DNA of 64,000 nucleotides, from the NCBI RefSeq assembly GCF_918797505.1, contig NC_092797.1:45420157-45484156 (forward strand). The letters are read 5' to 3'. This stretch comes from Bemisia tabaci. Its lineage: Eukaryota > Arthropoda > Insecta > Hemiptera > Aleyrodidae. Positions 22,060 to 35,347 of the stretch are shown here, piece after piece. Numbering within the stretch: the stretch's first letter is position 1; the number at the start of each line of letters is the position of its first letter. A program made the translations under genes and the position numbers. The notes beneath the pieces were generated by a model that saw only the letters and a program-made list of their open reading frames with translations, did not search any database and was not told the DNA's origin.

Positions 22060-23050
22060 ACCCACTTTTCTCGCACATAGATGACAGCGAAATTTCTATC
22101 CAGATTTCTGCCGATTTTTGGCGGTATCCCATGAAAAATCCGTGGAAATTTCAACGAATGATTCAGCTATTGTTTTCGCATGCACGAAGGTAAAGTTTTT
22201 TGCGTGGGAATGTTGCAACGCTGAATTGTAGTTGCGTTTTTTTTGTCCGAGACACGACGGATTCCGGCCTATAATACTTCATGTTACATACGGAAATGTA
22301 TATATTTATGATCGGAAGTGGGGTTTTCTCTTCTTAAATTCATTTGAGTCTACTGAGAAGGCTTGCGGAAGGCTCCAATTTAGTGCATTTAAATTAGTTT
22401 TGGTCTGACAAAAGACTTATGGATAGGTGTATAGGCTCTGAAATATATTCGCCGCAAGTGTCTTCTGACGAGTTCAACACTACCTGTCAACGCGCGTGAA
22501 ACTTCAGTAAATAATCAGCATTTTCCAGAACCTTTGTTTGAGCAGCCTACGGACTTATGAACTCGAACAAAACTTTCTTTTTGAACTGAGCAAAACCTAC
22601 AAAGTTTACTTGAGTCGGCCAGAAACCGTAAAATGTCGATTAGAACTTCTGAAGCACACGCAAAACCTTTATTGCGTTCGATTCTGTTTGGCATTGAACT
22701 CAATGGGACCAAGTTGAACAGATTCAGTTTTGGCTAAGATGCACGCTCCTGTTCTGAAAAGACCTTACAACAGGAATCCTTGAATTTAGGCTCTGTAATG
22801 ACGGTCTCATACGTTATGAGAGTCCTTACTGTTCTGCGCCCGCGAATGATACATACAAAAGACAGGGGATTGAGTGCGGTAGCTTGGAGACTTTAACGCG
22901 CGGGTAGAAAAATCGCCGAGGACCCGAGCCTAGAAAATGTCGTAGTCAGTCTCAAAAAGTGACTTTGGTTAACATCCCAGCTGAGAACAAGCATGTTGGT
23001 GATTGAAACATGGTACTATGTTGATGCCAACGTGGAGACTTAAACGCAAA

Positions 23051-23340
23051 GTAAAGAAAAACGCCGAGATCCCGAGCTGAGAATATAATACTAGTATGTA
23101 TATCAATTTATAAGTTTTGATGACATTTCCGCAAAAAAAACGACCATGATGGTTTGTGAAACATGGCACTTAGTTGACTCCGACATGATAACGTTGCACC
23201 AACATCGCACCAAATTGGTCAAACTGCCGGTACTGACCAACATGCACCATTATAGAGCATAATCTTGGAACCAAGTTGGTACCCTGTTGGCGTCCACATG
23301 GTACCATGTTTCACTTACCAACATGGTACGAACATGATCT
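23051..23340 (+). repeat. Degenerate extra arm unit and ACCAACATG-rich segment
   Basis: After the left arm, a second weaker copy of the GAGACTT-AACGC unit appears near 23034-23110. It is followed by sequence that repeats CCAACATG and its complement CATGTTGG many times (23155-23350). The density of this 8-mer suggests short-period decay of arm ends. Confidence 0.5.
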
Positions 23341-23666
23341 AAACACAACACCAACACGATTGTTATTAGTAGGAATAATGTAATCCACTTTCATAAAGTC
23401 ACAGTGGTATTCGTTTTAAAAAAAAAGATATTGATTTCGGTTACCAAACTAATTAGACCATCTGCATACTTATAAAGGTTATTTCTTTTACGCAAGTAAA
23501 AAGATATCAGAGTGTAAAATTTACGTTTTCTGGCACTAGAATCGTTCAGAACAGAATTTATAAAAGGGTACACATAAGAAAAACGAAATACCAGCTCCGA
23601 AACTCCGTTAAATGACCACGTTTTATCAGTGCTGCAGACGGAGACAACATTCTAAAATCCTTAACC

Positions 23667-23819
23667 GGTGGCCTGGCGTGCTTTGCGAGATATCGATTGA
23701 TCTGCCATTCAAACCTATGGAAAAGGATCGATGAATAGGGTGTTCGCAACGAACACCTTAATAATCGATTCTTCGAATGAAGAAATATCGATAATCGATC
23801 ATTCCCGCCTCGCCACTGT
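23667..23819. mobile_element. hAT-like MITE, diverged copy
   Basis: GTGGCCTGGCGTGCTTTGCG at the left, ATATCGATTGATC inside, GGGTGTTCGCAACGAACACC in the centre and CGCCTCGCCACTG at the right match the better copy at 33717-33880 position by position. Its right terminal inverted repeat is eroded. Confidence 0.7.
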
Positions 23820-24907
23820 CCTTCACATGGAGCCAGTTTCGAACCACGTCTGGACCATCCCCTGAGGTACTTTCTCAATTCTCATTGAGGAGATACCCGG
23901 GACATGGACTTATTTTTGTGGCTTGCCAGACCGGGGAGTCTTTTATACAGAATCACCGCCTACGTGGCCGGAAATAGGTGGTAATTGTAGCTCCACCTTG
24001 CTTCGGAGGAACGGCGTATGAACATTCAAAAGTTGCCAAATTTCTCTCGATAAATTATTTATTTTTCAAAATGAGCGACCGTCTGTGGAAAAGGGACCAT
24101 AAGCTCTGAAAACTCAAAATTGAGTTATTGATACCATATCTTGGGGAGACGTTCTACGAAAAGTTCAGGACAAAAACACGATCGAACATCTTGAACCAAG
24201 TCGATTATGATGTTTTAAAATGGAAAATATGTAGAACGTTGAATTAAGAGCAAAAGTAATTTGAAGTTTCGATCCGACACGTTTAAGGCTCAAACTAGTG
24301 GAAACTAAAAGTGCAGACGTTGTTTCTGAACAGAGCCAGAAATTTCAGTTCCAAATTGCAAAATTTAGTCCAATTTCAGCTAGGATGTTAAGAAAACTTA
24401 TATTTTAAGACTTACTACGACTATTTTCTGAGCTCGGGTCCTCGGCATTTTTTCTACTCTCCGTTGAAGTCTCCGCGCTGCAGCATTCGATCCCTGGTCT
24501 CATGAAAAATGGAGATTTATTAGTCGGTCGGGCAACATCCGGGCGGACAGGTTGAAAGTGCGGGCGCAGGTCGGGTTGGCGGGAGCCACCACAAAGGAGA
24601 CGACTTAGGGGCGAGGGGGAGGGCGGGGAGTCTACCCTCTATCGTGCCCAAGCCCATGACCATTGTATCGGAATTCAACCTGCAGTCGTCCGCCCGCGAC
24701 ACCTGTGTGATAGATCGTCGTCCGTCCAAACCTGATTTTCGAGCGCGCTCGCGGTCGTCAGCCACGGGTTTCCCGCCAGTTTTTTCTTCCCTTTGCCCAC
24801 AGGAGTTGTAGTCTGGCGACAGTTCTCTGCTGAAAGAGAGTATGATCATTGAAGGAACTACTCGAAATTGGCTCAGCCATCTAGGGCTTCACGGAGCTCT
24901 TAGGGCC

Positions 24908-25139
24908 CTCACTGGAAAAAAAAAAAAACTTTGGATCTAGAGTCCAGACTCTTAAAAACATCGAGAAAAAAAGTACTATTGATTCTATCAGAATCTAGCT
25001 TAAATAAAAAACCAAGCTTCTTAATATAAGCGGATTCCGTTTTGATTCAAGCAAAAATCCGATTGAATCCAGAGTATTTTTTCTTGTCAATGTTTTCAAG
25101 AGCCTGGACTCTAGATCCAATGTGTTTTTTTTTTCCAGT
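24908..25139. mobile_element. CACTGG-end MITE, copy 3, best terminal repeats
   Basis: Begins CACTGG followed by a run of A and TTGGATCTAGAGTCCAGACT. Ends AGCCTGGACTCTAGATCCAA followed by a T run and CCAGTG. The arms pair for about 45 bp. Like the other copies it carries TTTGATTCAAGCAAAAATCC. No clear target-site duplication could be read. Confidence 0.85.
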
Positions 25140-25180
25140 GCTGAAAATGGCGAGCGTTGCATGTAGACGATTCAAACTTG

Positions 25181-25400
25181 CACGCCGAAAAAAAAGAGAA
25201 GTTGATTCAACATTATGGGTGTAAAAAAAGTGTGCGAGAACTTATAAAATGCTGAATTATCAGCTTCAGCAGTTACTTTAGCAATGCCAAGATGTAAAAT
25301 TAACTGCTGTGGCCGGTAATTCAACATTTTAGGTATAAGTCTTCTCACACTTTTTTTACATCCAGAATGTTAAATCAACTTCTTTTTTTTTTTCGGTGCG
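25181..25400. mobile_element. MITE with CACGCCGAAAA / TTTTCGGTGCG ends
   Basis: AGAAGTTGATTCAACATTAT near the left end pairs with GAATGTTAAATCAACTTCTT near the right end. GTAAAAAAAGTGTGCGAGAA pairs with TTCTCACACTTTTTTTAC. The 220-bp element lies about 40 bp from the previous MITE and has no frame. It is unrelated in sequence to the other MITE families in the window. Confidence 0.85.
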
Positions 25401-25739
25401 GGTTTCACTTGCTTGTGTTGTATGTTGGCGTCAACGTAATATCATTTTTCACACACCAACATGCTAATGTTATGGTAATAACTTATGTTTTGCGACGTAC
25501 GACTACTATTTTCTGGGCTCGGGTGCTAGGCGTTTTATCTACTCTGCGTTAAAGTCTCCATGCTATAGCTTTCAATCCCTAGTCCTTAACGTTCTCATTC
25601 ATGAATGTAAAACAGTAAGGACTCTCATTATGTGTGAAACCGTCGTCACAGAGCCTAAATTCAAGGACTCCTACGAAAAGTCTTCGGGAACGGAACTGTG
25701 CATCCGAATCAAAAGTGAATCTATTCAACTTGGTCTCTT

Positions 25740-28700
25740 ACAGTCAGACAAACAGTAAGTGCGCAAAAATTAACTCCATTTCACACAAAACAACAGTGAG
25801 CTTACATTATTTCGCGAGAGAGCTATTTTCATGTGTCTTAGGTAAAGTGGATAGCGCATACTGCTGTTTTGCGTAATGTGAAATGAATGAGACTTTTTTT
25901 TCTTTTTTTTGGATACAATTTTTCCATTTACTACATTCGGGCAATTTCTCAGTGTCTAGAATTCTTTCGCTTAGCACTCTTGCAAAGAATCCTGTAATAT
26001 GGCAACTTGAAAGGGTAACGACCTGGCACTATTCGTCACTGCCCGGCGTAAAAAACCAGTGAGTCAAACCGTCAGCGCCGATGACAAATAGGAAAGAAAA
26101 CTGCACGCTAGCGATGGTGCGGGGGGGTTTTCGTCAAAAAATTTGGCACACAATCCATTGTCAGTCGACTGAGATTGCTAGTGAATACAAATTAGGCGCC
26201 TCCGTGCTGAGCCGGTACTAACTTAACGACAAATGCCAACAACTACGGCCAAAATGAAAGATGAGAAAGATTGCCGTCGCCAAGGAAGCAAAAAACAAGC
26301 CCACACAAGCTTGTCTGTGCTCTCGTTTAGTTCTAGAGATAAAATGAGGGGCTTGAAAGACAAGGCGCATAAGTGCAGCTCTTTAAAAAATTGAGATATA
26401 TTAAGATAAAAAGCATAATGATTCTTAAATTTTCCTCTAAGATTTTTTTAACTTGATTCGCGCTTTTCTCAAGAAACAAGAGAAAAGTGCGTTGGTCAAG
26501 CAAACGTGTAGTTTTAAACACGCTGCAAAATTCTTCATTTAAGGAAAAATATTTCTTGGCGGCCAATTTAAGAATCATCATTTTTGAGCGAAGAAATTGT
26601 TTTCAGTTAAAAAAAAAGGAGGTTGTACCTATACTTGTTATTTAACTTTCGTGATGTAGTGAGGTACCTATCATGCACGGTATCCTTCCATTGTACTTTC
26701 TGAAACGATAGTAAGAATAAAGAAAAAGTGCAGTGAATTGAATTTAAAATTTGAAGCAGTCATAATATCTCAATAAAAAGTCACTCACGCGATTTATTTT
26801 AAGAGCTATAATCAGAACATTAAATTATTTTCTGACTTTCGCTAACAAAAATAATACCATGGAGCTTTTTTCTCCTCTTTCTAAAAAAAAACAAGATACC
26901 TCCTTTATAACCAGGTCAATTTTTTACATTATGATTTTAGGATTATGATAATGCAGCACTTTGTTTATTACTTACGTTCGTGGGATAATGGCAATTTTTA
27001 AAATTTTGAGACTGATCGAAACTAAGTTTTTTCCTCTCGTTATAACGTTGGTTTTGTTTTAAAGAAAGTCCACTGCGTTTAAATTATTTATAAACTAAGG
27101 GTGTGTGCTGATAAATTCATCGTTCTCTCAATTTTTTCCTCTAAATAAGTTCCACCGAGCTTTAATTATATATATAATATGAGGGTGTATGCAATTAAAT
27201 TATAAATTTGGCCACCTAAACAGATTCCAACGCTGTAATAAAACTACTTTGGTTAATGGTACTGTCATGAATTGGGCAGAGCTCAAGGACTAGTAAAAAC
27301 ACGGAAAACCTATCAGTCATGCATCACCTCACGACAAGAAAACGTAACTCAATTATCGCCTTTTTGCTAGTTCCCAAAATCGCGTCAGGCAATGTTTCAC
27401 GTTCTATTTTAAGCTCGGCCGAGTTTGGAAAACCTTGTAAGGTTCTTTTCAGCAAGCTGAGGGGAAATCGAAATGTTTCAGAATAATACAAAACCGACTA
27501 TTTGAGGCAAACAGGCTCGAACGCATGCATTGAGTTTTTGTTCTCTCCTCTAGATCTACACTATAGCCAATGAAACAATCATTTCAAGTGGTATTTATGG
27601 GATTTCAAGAAAAACAGGTTGCGAGTTGGAAAATGGCATGGAACTTTATGGGCTGCGAAAATTTAAAACTGGTGTTGTGTGACGAAACATTGTAGTCTAA
27701 AATTCCAGTTTTAACGTGTAATACTTCGATTCATTAGGTTCCACCCAACCAGCTCCGCGATTTTTCCAAAGAAAGAAATATATAAGTAGTAATCGATAAG
27801 TTCACCTACTGAACCCACCCAAAAAGCATATTTAGCAGAAAAGATTTCACATATTCTTCGTGTGTAGTGATTTTAAACTTAAATGAAACATCAATCAGTT
27901 CAAGCATATAAGCGCATTTTCTTCGCTCGCTCATTTTCGATGAAGAAAATTAAATTTGATATAAGTACGTGATCCCATTTTACATCTCATTCAGCATGAT
28001 TCCTTCCAAATTCCTTTAAAAGTTGGCAAAATTACCTACTTTACTGAGAAGTAGCTACATGGTGTTTACTTTTTTCTTCTTCTTTTTTTTTTTTTTTTTT
28101 TGCACGGCTTCCGAGAAGATAACTTTCGGCTTGTCGAATCGATTAAGGGTGGCGACATCCACCAAAAACGACGATCGCTTTACTGATGCGCGAAGCCTTA
28201 CGAACGGGACATGGTTGTCGCATCTAACTTCCCGAATTACACCGCGGCGAAAACACGGCACTGTCCTGCCGGTCAAAACGACGTAACTTCCTATTAAACC
28301 CTTTTTAAATACGTGGTTCTTGCTAAAGCAGCGGTTGTGGAAGAGAACGTCCTACAGGCAACTCCGAAACTGAAATCGAGCCGTTTTCCCGTTTTTTATC
28401 GTCTCGTTCAACGAGCTAAGCCATGAAATAAACGCGACAGAATTGCTGTAGACGGACATTTTGCTGGCAAAAAGACGTAACTCTATTCTAACCTGAAGCT
28501 TGAGAAACATAGAATTGTTTGAATGGCAAGGTTAATTTCAACAGGTAGTTACGCGCTTTTCTACCAGTCGTGAGGCATTCTGAAGAAGAGGTGCCGTTTG
28601 TTTCATTTCCTATGATTTAGTTCGACTCTATTGCAATCGCAATATGCATATTCTCCCTGTTTTCTATAATGATTTGAGTATTAGTGCTTTCAGCAGTGGC

Positions 28701-29220
28701 ATTTTTTGACTGAACATTCAGTGGAAACAAAATTAAGCCGAAGGTCATATGGAGTTCACGCACACTACTATTTCGCCTTCAATCTTCAAGGTAGGCCAGA
28801 ATGCATCCTCAGTGCAGCAATAGTTATCTCAACAAGGAGTTGTCGTGTCCTATTTTGTCTCTAACTCTCACCGCGCAATGAATTATTACATCGAACTTCG
28901 CTCGACGATTTTGATGCGTGGTTCCGCTCTTACATTCTTATCTCTATGCTATTATACATATCATATTTTATAAAAATCGTATATTCATCCCCAATTTTTT
29001 TGAGGAATCAAAGCTTCCCCAGTGTAAATTCATTCAAGTTTAAACCGAACACGTCCATTTTTGGATGAGAGACTTTGTCAATGATAAAACTGAACCTGTA
29101 TATTTGCTTATCAGCAAATTGGTCACTGTTAAAACCAAACATGCCTGTCCCCAATATTCCACGAGCTCCATTAGAATGCCTTTCATCGGCAAATCTGTCC
29201 GTCTTCTTCACCCTCCACTA
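25740..29220. other. AT-rich gene desert
   Basis: About 3.5 kb with no coding region, no recognised element and only homopolymer features, chiefly a T run at about 28076-28101. Short frames through that run (28023-28286) are artefacts. Confidence 0.4.
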
Positions 29221-29229
29221 TCCCTTTCG

Positions 29230-29770
29230 AAATGACACGCGGGTTGCCGAACATTTGAATTCCTCGGTTTCGAACTGGTTTTATGTGGGACTTAGCTCGC
29301 TCTCTCGTATATCGGATGGTGGACATGCATGTCCTGTTTTAACATCGACAGAAAATGGAAATCTACTGGAAGTTTGTATTCGCTCCGGCTAAAAAATTCC
29401 GTCCCTTGACGGAATGACAAGGGTGAAAAAAAGACGGAAGGTTTGATGGGTGAGCAGTCTAGAATGTCAGCACTCCTCTCACAATGGGCAGCCCGTAGCC
29501 TACACACTGCCCCCCATTCTGATTTCCTGCGGTCTGGCGCGGGGCGAAGTTGCCGGCACCTCCGGGTCCCCGAACCGAGTTCACCGGGCACCGCGGTCTC
29601 GTCGGAGAGACTTGGCAACCGTGCCCGGCACTTGTGACGTAACCCGGTACATGCATTATTTTTTAACCTGAAAATGTGATGTAACAATAGGTGCCGCGGA
29701 ACGGCCCTCAGGTTGCCGGATTTTTTAATTCCGCGGTCTCGAACTGGTTCGACGGGGAATTTTGTATGAT
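29230..29770 (+). repeat. Duplicated GGGTTGCCG...CTCGAACTGGTT segments
   Basis: GGTTGCCG-A-TTT-AATTCC-CGGT-TCGAACTGGTT occurs at about 29232-29282 and again at about 29713-29752. Between them lies a GC-rich block (29460-29640). The paired outer segments suggest a duplicated boundary of an unclassified repeat. Open frames here on both strands are compositional. Confidence 0.45.
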
Positions 29771-29879
29771 ATAAATTGCCTGATTTGACAACAGCACTTG
29801 GTCGGGATGCTGGATCGTTCTCCCCAGCCCAATGGACCGAGTTCAATGTCAATGCCAGCCGCCAGCGCTGTTGTCAGCT

Positions 29880-32800
29880 TGGGTGGAATAAATGATCGGT
29901 GGCCTTGGAAATGCCTTCAAGGGTATGCTCTTCTGACCAATTATATCTCAGTCTACGGAGGTGAGAAGTTTTTTTGACAGGGTTGCCGAGATCAGCTAGA
30001 ATCAGAAAAAATCAGGGAATGGCAAGGCACTAAGAAGCCAGAAAGAGCTTAGAGAATTTTGGCTGTCGTCAATGTTTTTTATTTCTTTTTTATTCTGAGT
30101 GACGCAACGAGGATAGCCTCATGATTTTGTCAGTTCACGTAATTTTTTTCCATTAAAAATAGACGCCGGCCAAATCCGGCTCATTGATGCTAGAGAGGAC
30201 GTCAGGGAAGTTTAAAATTTTATCAAACCTACAACCCCGATTAATAGAGATGTGCATCTTGATTTCCATTTTGAAATCAATGTAGTTTCATCAAACTCGG
30301 CAAATTAGATATAACGCGGAACCTATCACTCAGTTTGACTCCTAGTATGACTTCGAGAGTAGTTTCAACATTAAAAAAGCAACAAATGAATAAAATTAAG
30401 GGGGGAGGGGGCTCGTATTCCTTATGCATTATCCCGATATACTGTTTGCCAGAGGCATCAATTTTTACAAAGAATCAGAAAAAAAATTACTTCAGCAGTT
30501 TTAAGGGGCTCGAAATCATTTCACATGGTCCATCCTTGATTATAATGATCCACTGCAAAATGATGTTCATGCATCATGTTCATGATATTCTAGCAGTTTC
30601 CGGTTTATGTAGGCGTACAAATTGGAAAACACCTCTTTTGAAATACGGCAGCATTGTAAATGGACCTCTGCCCTACCTACTAATATTTTGTTTCACCCAG
30701 TTGCCGCTTTTACAACCACGTTAGATCTGATCAGATTGATCAGATGCTCTCTTTGTTCGTAGTAGTGGAATGTTAGATTCCATGCCCCACAGTGGAGACA
30801 CTGAGATTAAGGCATTTTCTTGGCTCTGCTTCCAATCGTTCAAAGTCGTCCAACAAATTAATATGAGACCTCTGGAAAAAATAAATTAACCTCTTACTAA
30901 ATCGGTTTAATCCTGTAATTGAGACGCCTTATCAGAACTATTCCATGAAAAAAACGCAGTAAGAGCTTCAAGCTTTTAGTGAAAGGACTGGAACGCTTTA
31001 CCTAGTTTCTCTGTATATAGGTATTCCGTTTTTCGGGTGCTACAACTGAAGACAATTCCCGTGCGTCTCTGAAGAAGTGAGAAGAGATAAAGTACCTTCA
31101 ATTTTGAACATGCAACACGCACATCCGTGGAACACGAATAGTTGCATCAGTAAGGCGTTACACGTTGCGATGAACTTAATCTAGTCTTGGTGAAGCGGAA
31201 ACGCCTTCAATTTTTGAATTTGCAACACGCATATCCAAGAGAATGAAAATATAAGCCCAAAAAAATAAAAAAATAAATATCGTAAATTTTTATTGAAAAC
31301 TGTCGAAACAAATATATGAAAAATAAGTTCTAAAATGTTTTTACATTAACCTGTGAATTGTTTTGATACTTCTTTCTTAATCTATCGCATTATACATCAA
31401 AAGTCGGTCGGAGGGGAGGGGGGCATCTTTTTGTATTTCAAATCAATGACTAGCCCGTTGCTGCCGTAATTTTCAGTCTTTTGACCGACCAGTTTGCGGA
31501 CCAGCAATGGGGGTGACCTGTCCACGGACGGGACCAATATGTTGCCCACCATTCTCCGGACTGGCAATTTTGCCAAGGGGTTATAACAGAGTCATTGCTC
31601 ATGATTTGAAAATAATGAAACATAAGACAAAATCAACGTGAAAATCACGATACAAAAATCGGGTTTGCAATTGAGTCGAAAATCATTATTCTGGTCGAAA
31701 ACTTGTCGAGGTTTTTTGATTGACAAATAATACAACAGAAGCAAATTTTTCTCTTGGCGAACCAAAAAAAGAGAGAAAAAAATAGTTTATTAAATTAATT
31801 ATACAGACGATAAAATTAAAATAATCGACCGCCATGAATCTTTTTCGTAAGGCCACGTTTTATCCCCGGTTTATATCGCGGTCTGGAAAGGGTTAGAGAA
31901 GATTACCTTGATAGGTTTCAAGACTCTAACCCTGCGGTGATGCCACTTCGCAATACAAGTTTAAATTTTAAAGCACAAAAATGCTCGACTCCTCAGTTTT
32001 CGTTCTGCATACCTCCATAATTCGTTTAAAATAAGTGACAGCTATCTACAGCGAGATTCAGCTGCGTCATGCGTCACGTGCGTATAACTTCGATTCTTCG
32101 TTGCGCCTTAAAACCACCAGTTATGCATATCTAAGTACACGGCGAGCTGTGGTTCCAACTTGCGTGACCGGGGTCTGTTCGCACATGCTTTTAACACCCG
32201 CATGCATAGACCTTGCACGTACTAAAATGCAACCAAACATGATATATGAATTTATTCAAGACGCATTCCCTTCCTCAAAACATCCATCCGTTAAGCTCAG
32301 ATGATCCAATAGTAGTCACCGAAATTTTAAAACTCTTTAAGCAATTAAAGTTAAAAATTTAAGGTTTCCTGGTCCGCGATTTAAATAGCCTGGTTGCTGA
32401 TCGTTGTAAATCAACTAACAAACCAGCCAAATGCATTTTTTACCATTACATCAAGAGATCTCTAATTTTAGATCGAGCATATAGAGTGAACCGATGTAGA
32501 AGTTTAAATTCAAATTTGTTTATGTTTTTTCTTCTTTCTTGTACGGCATCTTATGTCTTTTAGATGTTTTTACATTTTTAGAGGAAAAAAAATTTAAACC
32601 AATTTTCTCTGTCTAAGAAAGACAGGTGGGGTTGATGTTTCATTAGATCAATTTAGTGACGCGCGTTTTGTTAGATGCGCTAACACTTGTAGCGACGAAA
32701 ATATTACGTTTTTTATGAGATTCAGCGAACTGGTTTTAAATTAAAACGAATGAATTTAAAATAAAGAATGTGTGATTCACCAACCATGGACGTACATAAT

Positions 32801-33200
32801 AACAAACATTCTTGAATATTTCAATATAAATATACTAATTTATTAATTTTTAATTAAAAATCAGTCGGCTTAAGCTCACGAAAAAAAAACAAACAATACT
32901 ATTTGTGATATCGCCACCTTCCGACCAATGTATCACAAGCGCCACGTGACGTCTCAAAATTTCCGCCGCCATTTTATTTTTTCACAGAGAAATTGCTCAA
33001 CGAAGCTGTCCGAAAATTTCGCTGAATGTTCTTAGTTTCGCCGATAAAATTCAGAGGAATTTTCAATCAGATCCAACCAACAATTTCTCTGTAAAAAATT
33101 TAACTGGCGGCGGAAATTTTGAAACCTCGTACGGCGCTTGTAATACTTCGGTCGGGAGGTGACGATAATATATGACGAGCCAACATCTTACTCATTGAAC
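29880..33200. other. Unassigned AT-rich DNA with a duplicated short repeat
   Basis: CCTTCAATTTT followed by TGCAACACGCA-ATCC occurs at about 31093 and 31211, the first with ACACGAATAGTTGCATCA as in 13527-13620, so one small repeat family is present. Otherwise no gene, RNA or complete element was recognised across about 3.3 kb. Confidence 0.4.
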
Positions 33201-33716
33201 TTCGATAAGTTTGGCAACCCCGCGAAGGAAATTACATGCGTTAAGTAACCCCTCTTTGGTCACATTGACTCAATCCTCTCCTCGAGGACGCATCCCCTGT
33301 CTCCCTCTAACTCGCGGCCTCTTCCATCGATCATCTTTCTCCCACAATTTCTCCCTCGCCCTTTCCTCCTCTCCCGGCGGCCACTGGCTGTCTACATTCC
33401 TTCAAGCCCACCTCTTTTCATTTACATCCCTTTTCTTTTAGTCTCACGGGTCGCGGCGAATCGGTGACTTGCACTCGCCGAGGTACAAATAACGAGAGAG
33501 GCTCCGAAGCCGCAACCGTGGTCATGCTCCGCAGAGAGTGTGTATTCTCAACGTCTTTCGTTTCAACACTGCGCCGGATTTAGAATTTATGGGCCCCTCC
33601 GGCAAAGTAGCGGGGGACGCCCGCTCCACTTTGTGCAGGGGACCCTTGCCTCTGAAATTTTGAAATTTCATCCCGACTGGAATATGTCCAGAAATATTAG
33701 TAATGCAGCTGAAGAG

Positions 33717-33880
33717 CAGTGGCGTGGCGTGCTTTGAGATATATCGATTGATCGGCCGTTTAAACCAATGGAAAAGTGTCGATAAACAGGGTGTTCGCAG
33801 CGAACACGTTAATAATCGATTATTAACCACAGCTTCAAATGGGGAAATATCGATAGATCGCAAAGCACGCTACGCCACTG
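33717..33880. mobile_element. hAT-like MITE with degenerate 8-bp target duplication
   Basis: The left end CAGTGGCGTGGCGTGCTTTG and right end CAAAGCACGCTACGCCACTG are near-perfect inverted complements. The 164-bp element has an internal GTTCGCAGCGAAC palindrome and repeated ATCGAT motifs. Flanking octamers CTGAAGAG (left) and CTTAAAAG (right) agree at six of eight positions, the spacing expected of a hAT-type duplication. The CAGTGGCG terminus also fits hAT MITEs of other insects. It has no coding capacity. Confidence 0.85.
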
Positions 33881-34969
33881 CTTAAAAGAGAGGAAGAGTA
33901 AGCAGTGAAAAGCGGTTGTCGCTTCAAGTACATCTGAGGATTTCTTAGGGGCCAAAGCCAAAGGGACTGAAGTAATGGGACTAAATTAAAAAGGAGAATG
34001 TTCAGTTACAAATAAGTCAATTTTTTTTGGAGGGGGGGGGGGTCCGGTTATGAGTAGTCTTGAGCTTAACCAGCCGTATGTTATTTTCTCCTGATAAATG
34101 ATATCTCCATTTATTGATGGGTGCATGAGTTGTTTCGAAAATTTTAGGGAATTTTCATATAATCGCAATAAAAAATTAGAGGATGGTTTGCAACCGTTCC
34201 TGACTGAGTAAATGAATTGGTAAAATGAAATGTTGCGATGCAATTGTGCTCCTTTGATTCTAACCCCCTCATATTAAAGAATTGACACTATAGCTATTTA
34301 TCATTTAAGCACGAAGTTAGCGAAATCAATCACTTTATTCCTCTCTGCCTAATTATCTCTACTCGTAATCAAAATTTTAGAGGGAACTCTAATGAACACT
34401 ATGTTCAGTGAATTTCTTTCTGATTTTCATTTATTATTTAAAAGTCGACTTAGAATTTAAAGTGGTTTTATTCAATTTAATATTTCGAAAAATAAAATAA
34501 AATACACCTGAGAATTTGAGGTTTTTTTCTTTATTTTAGCAATCGGTATCCAAGGAGGGAAACTTTTGAAATAGGGTACTCTATATCATATTTTATGTAT
34601 ATATTTTTATATTGAAATGTCATTTATAGTTATCAAAATTTTCTCACGCAAAAAAACTCATTCCTCTCAAAAAATAATGTCATAGAATTATTCCGCGATA
34701 ACACAGCATACACACCACGTGGGGAAAATCAAAAATATTCGGCTTCAAAAATCACACTGGATAACAGCACCAGTCCGTGTCACTTGGTTTCTCATTAGTT
34801 TTTGTTTGTTTTGTTATTTATTTATTTGTGGGGATCGTAGGAGTATTTGTTCAACAATCGACTACTGAAACACACCTTTTACAACGCTTCCGATCATTCG
34901 TTGGAGCTGGGCGAACCTTGTTTCTCCAGCTTCACTGATTAAAACCATTCACCCTGGGTTGCGGACCTA

Positions 34970-35347
34970 GAGTGGCCCACGCGCAAATTCAAAATCTCCC
35001 GCCGAAATTCAAAATTTCCCGGCTAACATGCGCGCGAAGGGCGTTACCGCCGCGTCGCTCTACACCCCCTCCCAGCTCGCTCTCCCCCTCCCGCAACCCT
35101 ATTTCTGGCATCTGCCATTTTTTCCGTCGCGGCCGCTTCTAGCCGGCTTGGAGGGGAAACCCTGCGTGCGTGAGTGCAGGCGTTTGTGTGAGTGCGACAA
35201 GTGGCGCCAATCCGACCATCTCTCTCGCACACTCCTTTGTTTAGATCCGTCGCCAGGCGAAGCGAGTTTCGAGGTTGGCCGCCTCCATCATTTCCATGTC
35301 GGTTCCCTTGTCCTGTTCCCGGATTTCGTGATCATTTCCAAACTAAC
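34970..35347 (+). promoter_or_regulatory. Likely promoter and non-coding first exon upstream of WDR83
   Basis: An isolated GC- and CpG-rich stretch with pyrimidine-rich blocks contains two TCCCGCC/TTCCCGG-type boxes (34995-35025, E2F-like by inspection) and CTGCCATTTT near 35113. It ends at a strong donor, AAC|GTGAGT, at 35347/35348. A second donor, GTAAGT, follows at 35471. No long coding frame of known type begins here. The position, strand and absence of another candidate make it the best 5' end for the WDR83 transcript. That link is inference; a separate short gene is possible. Confidence 0.45.

Larger units (their letters stand above)
22690..25735. repeat. Second inverted-repeat structure of the foldback family
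   Basis: The left arm from about 22690 to 23050 contains CCTTGAATTTAGGCTCTG, then a GACGGTCTCATACGTTATGA box, then TGGAGACTTTAACGCGCGGG. The right arm, about 25430-25735, is its reverse complement, with CAGAGCCTAAATTCAAGG at 25659-25676. The terminal boxes are those of the 16.7-18.5 kb palindrome. A further partial reverse-oriented unit lies at 24390-24510. Unlike the first palindrome, the arms are separated by about 2.4 kb that includes two unrelated MITEs. Confidence 0.7.

Noticed and set aside
28023..28286. Open frame containing a long Phe run
   Set aside because: It is read through a T homopolymer; no other support.
29292..29852. 186-codon open frame on the - strand
   Set aside because: It crosses a GC-rich block and two duplicated repeat segments, and shows no recognisable domain; shorter mirrored frames exist on the + strand.
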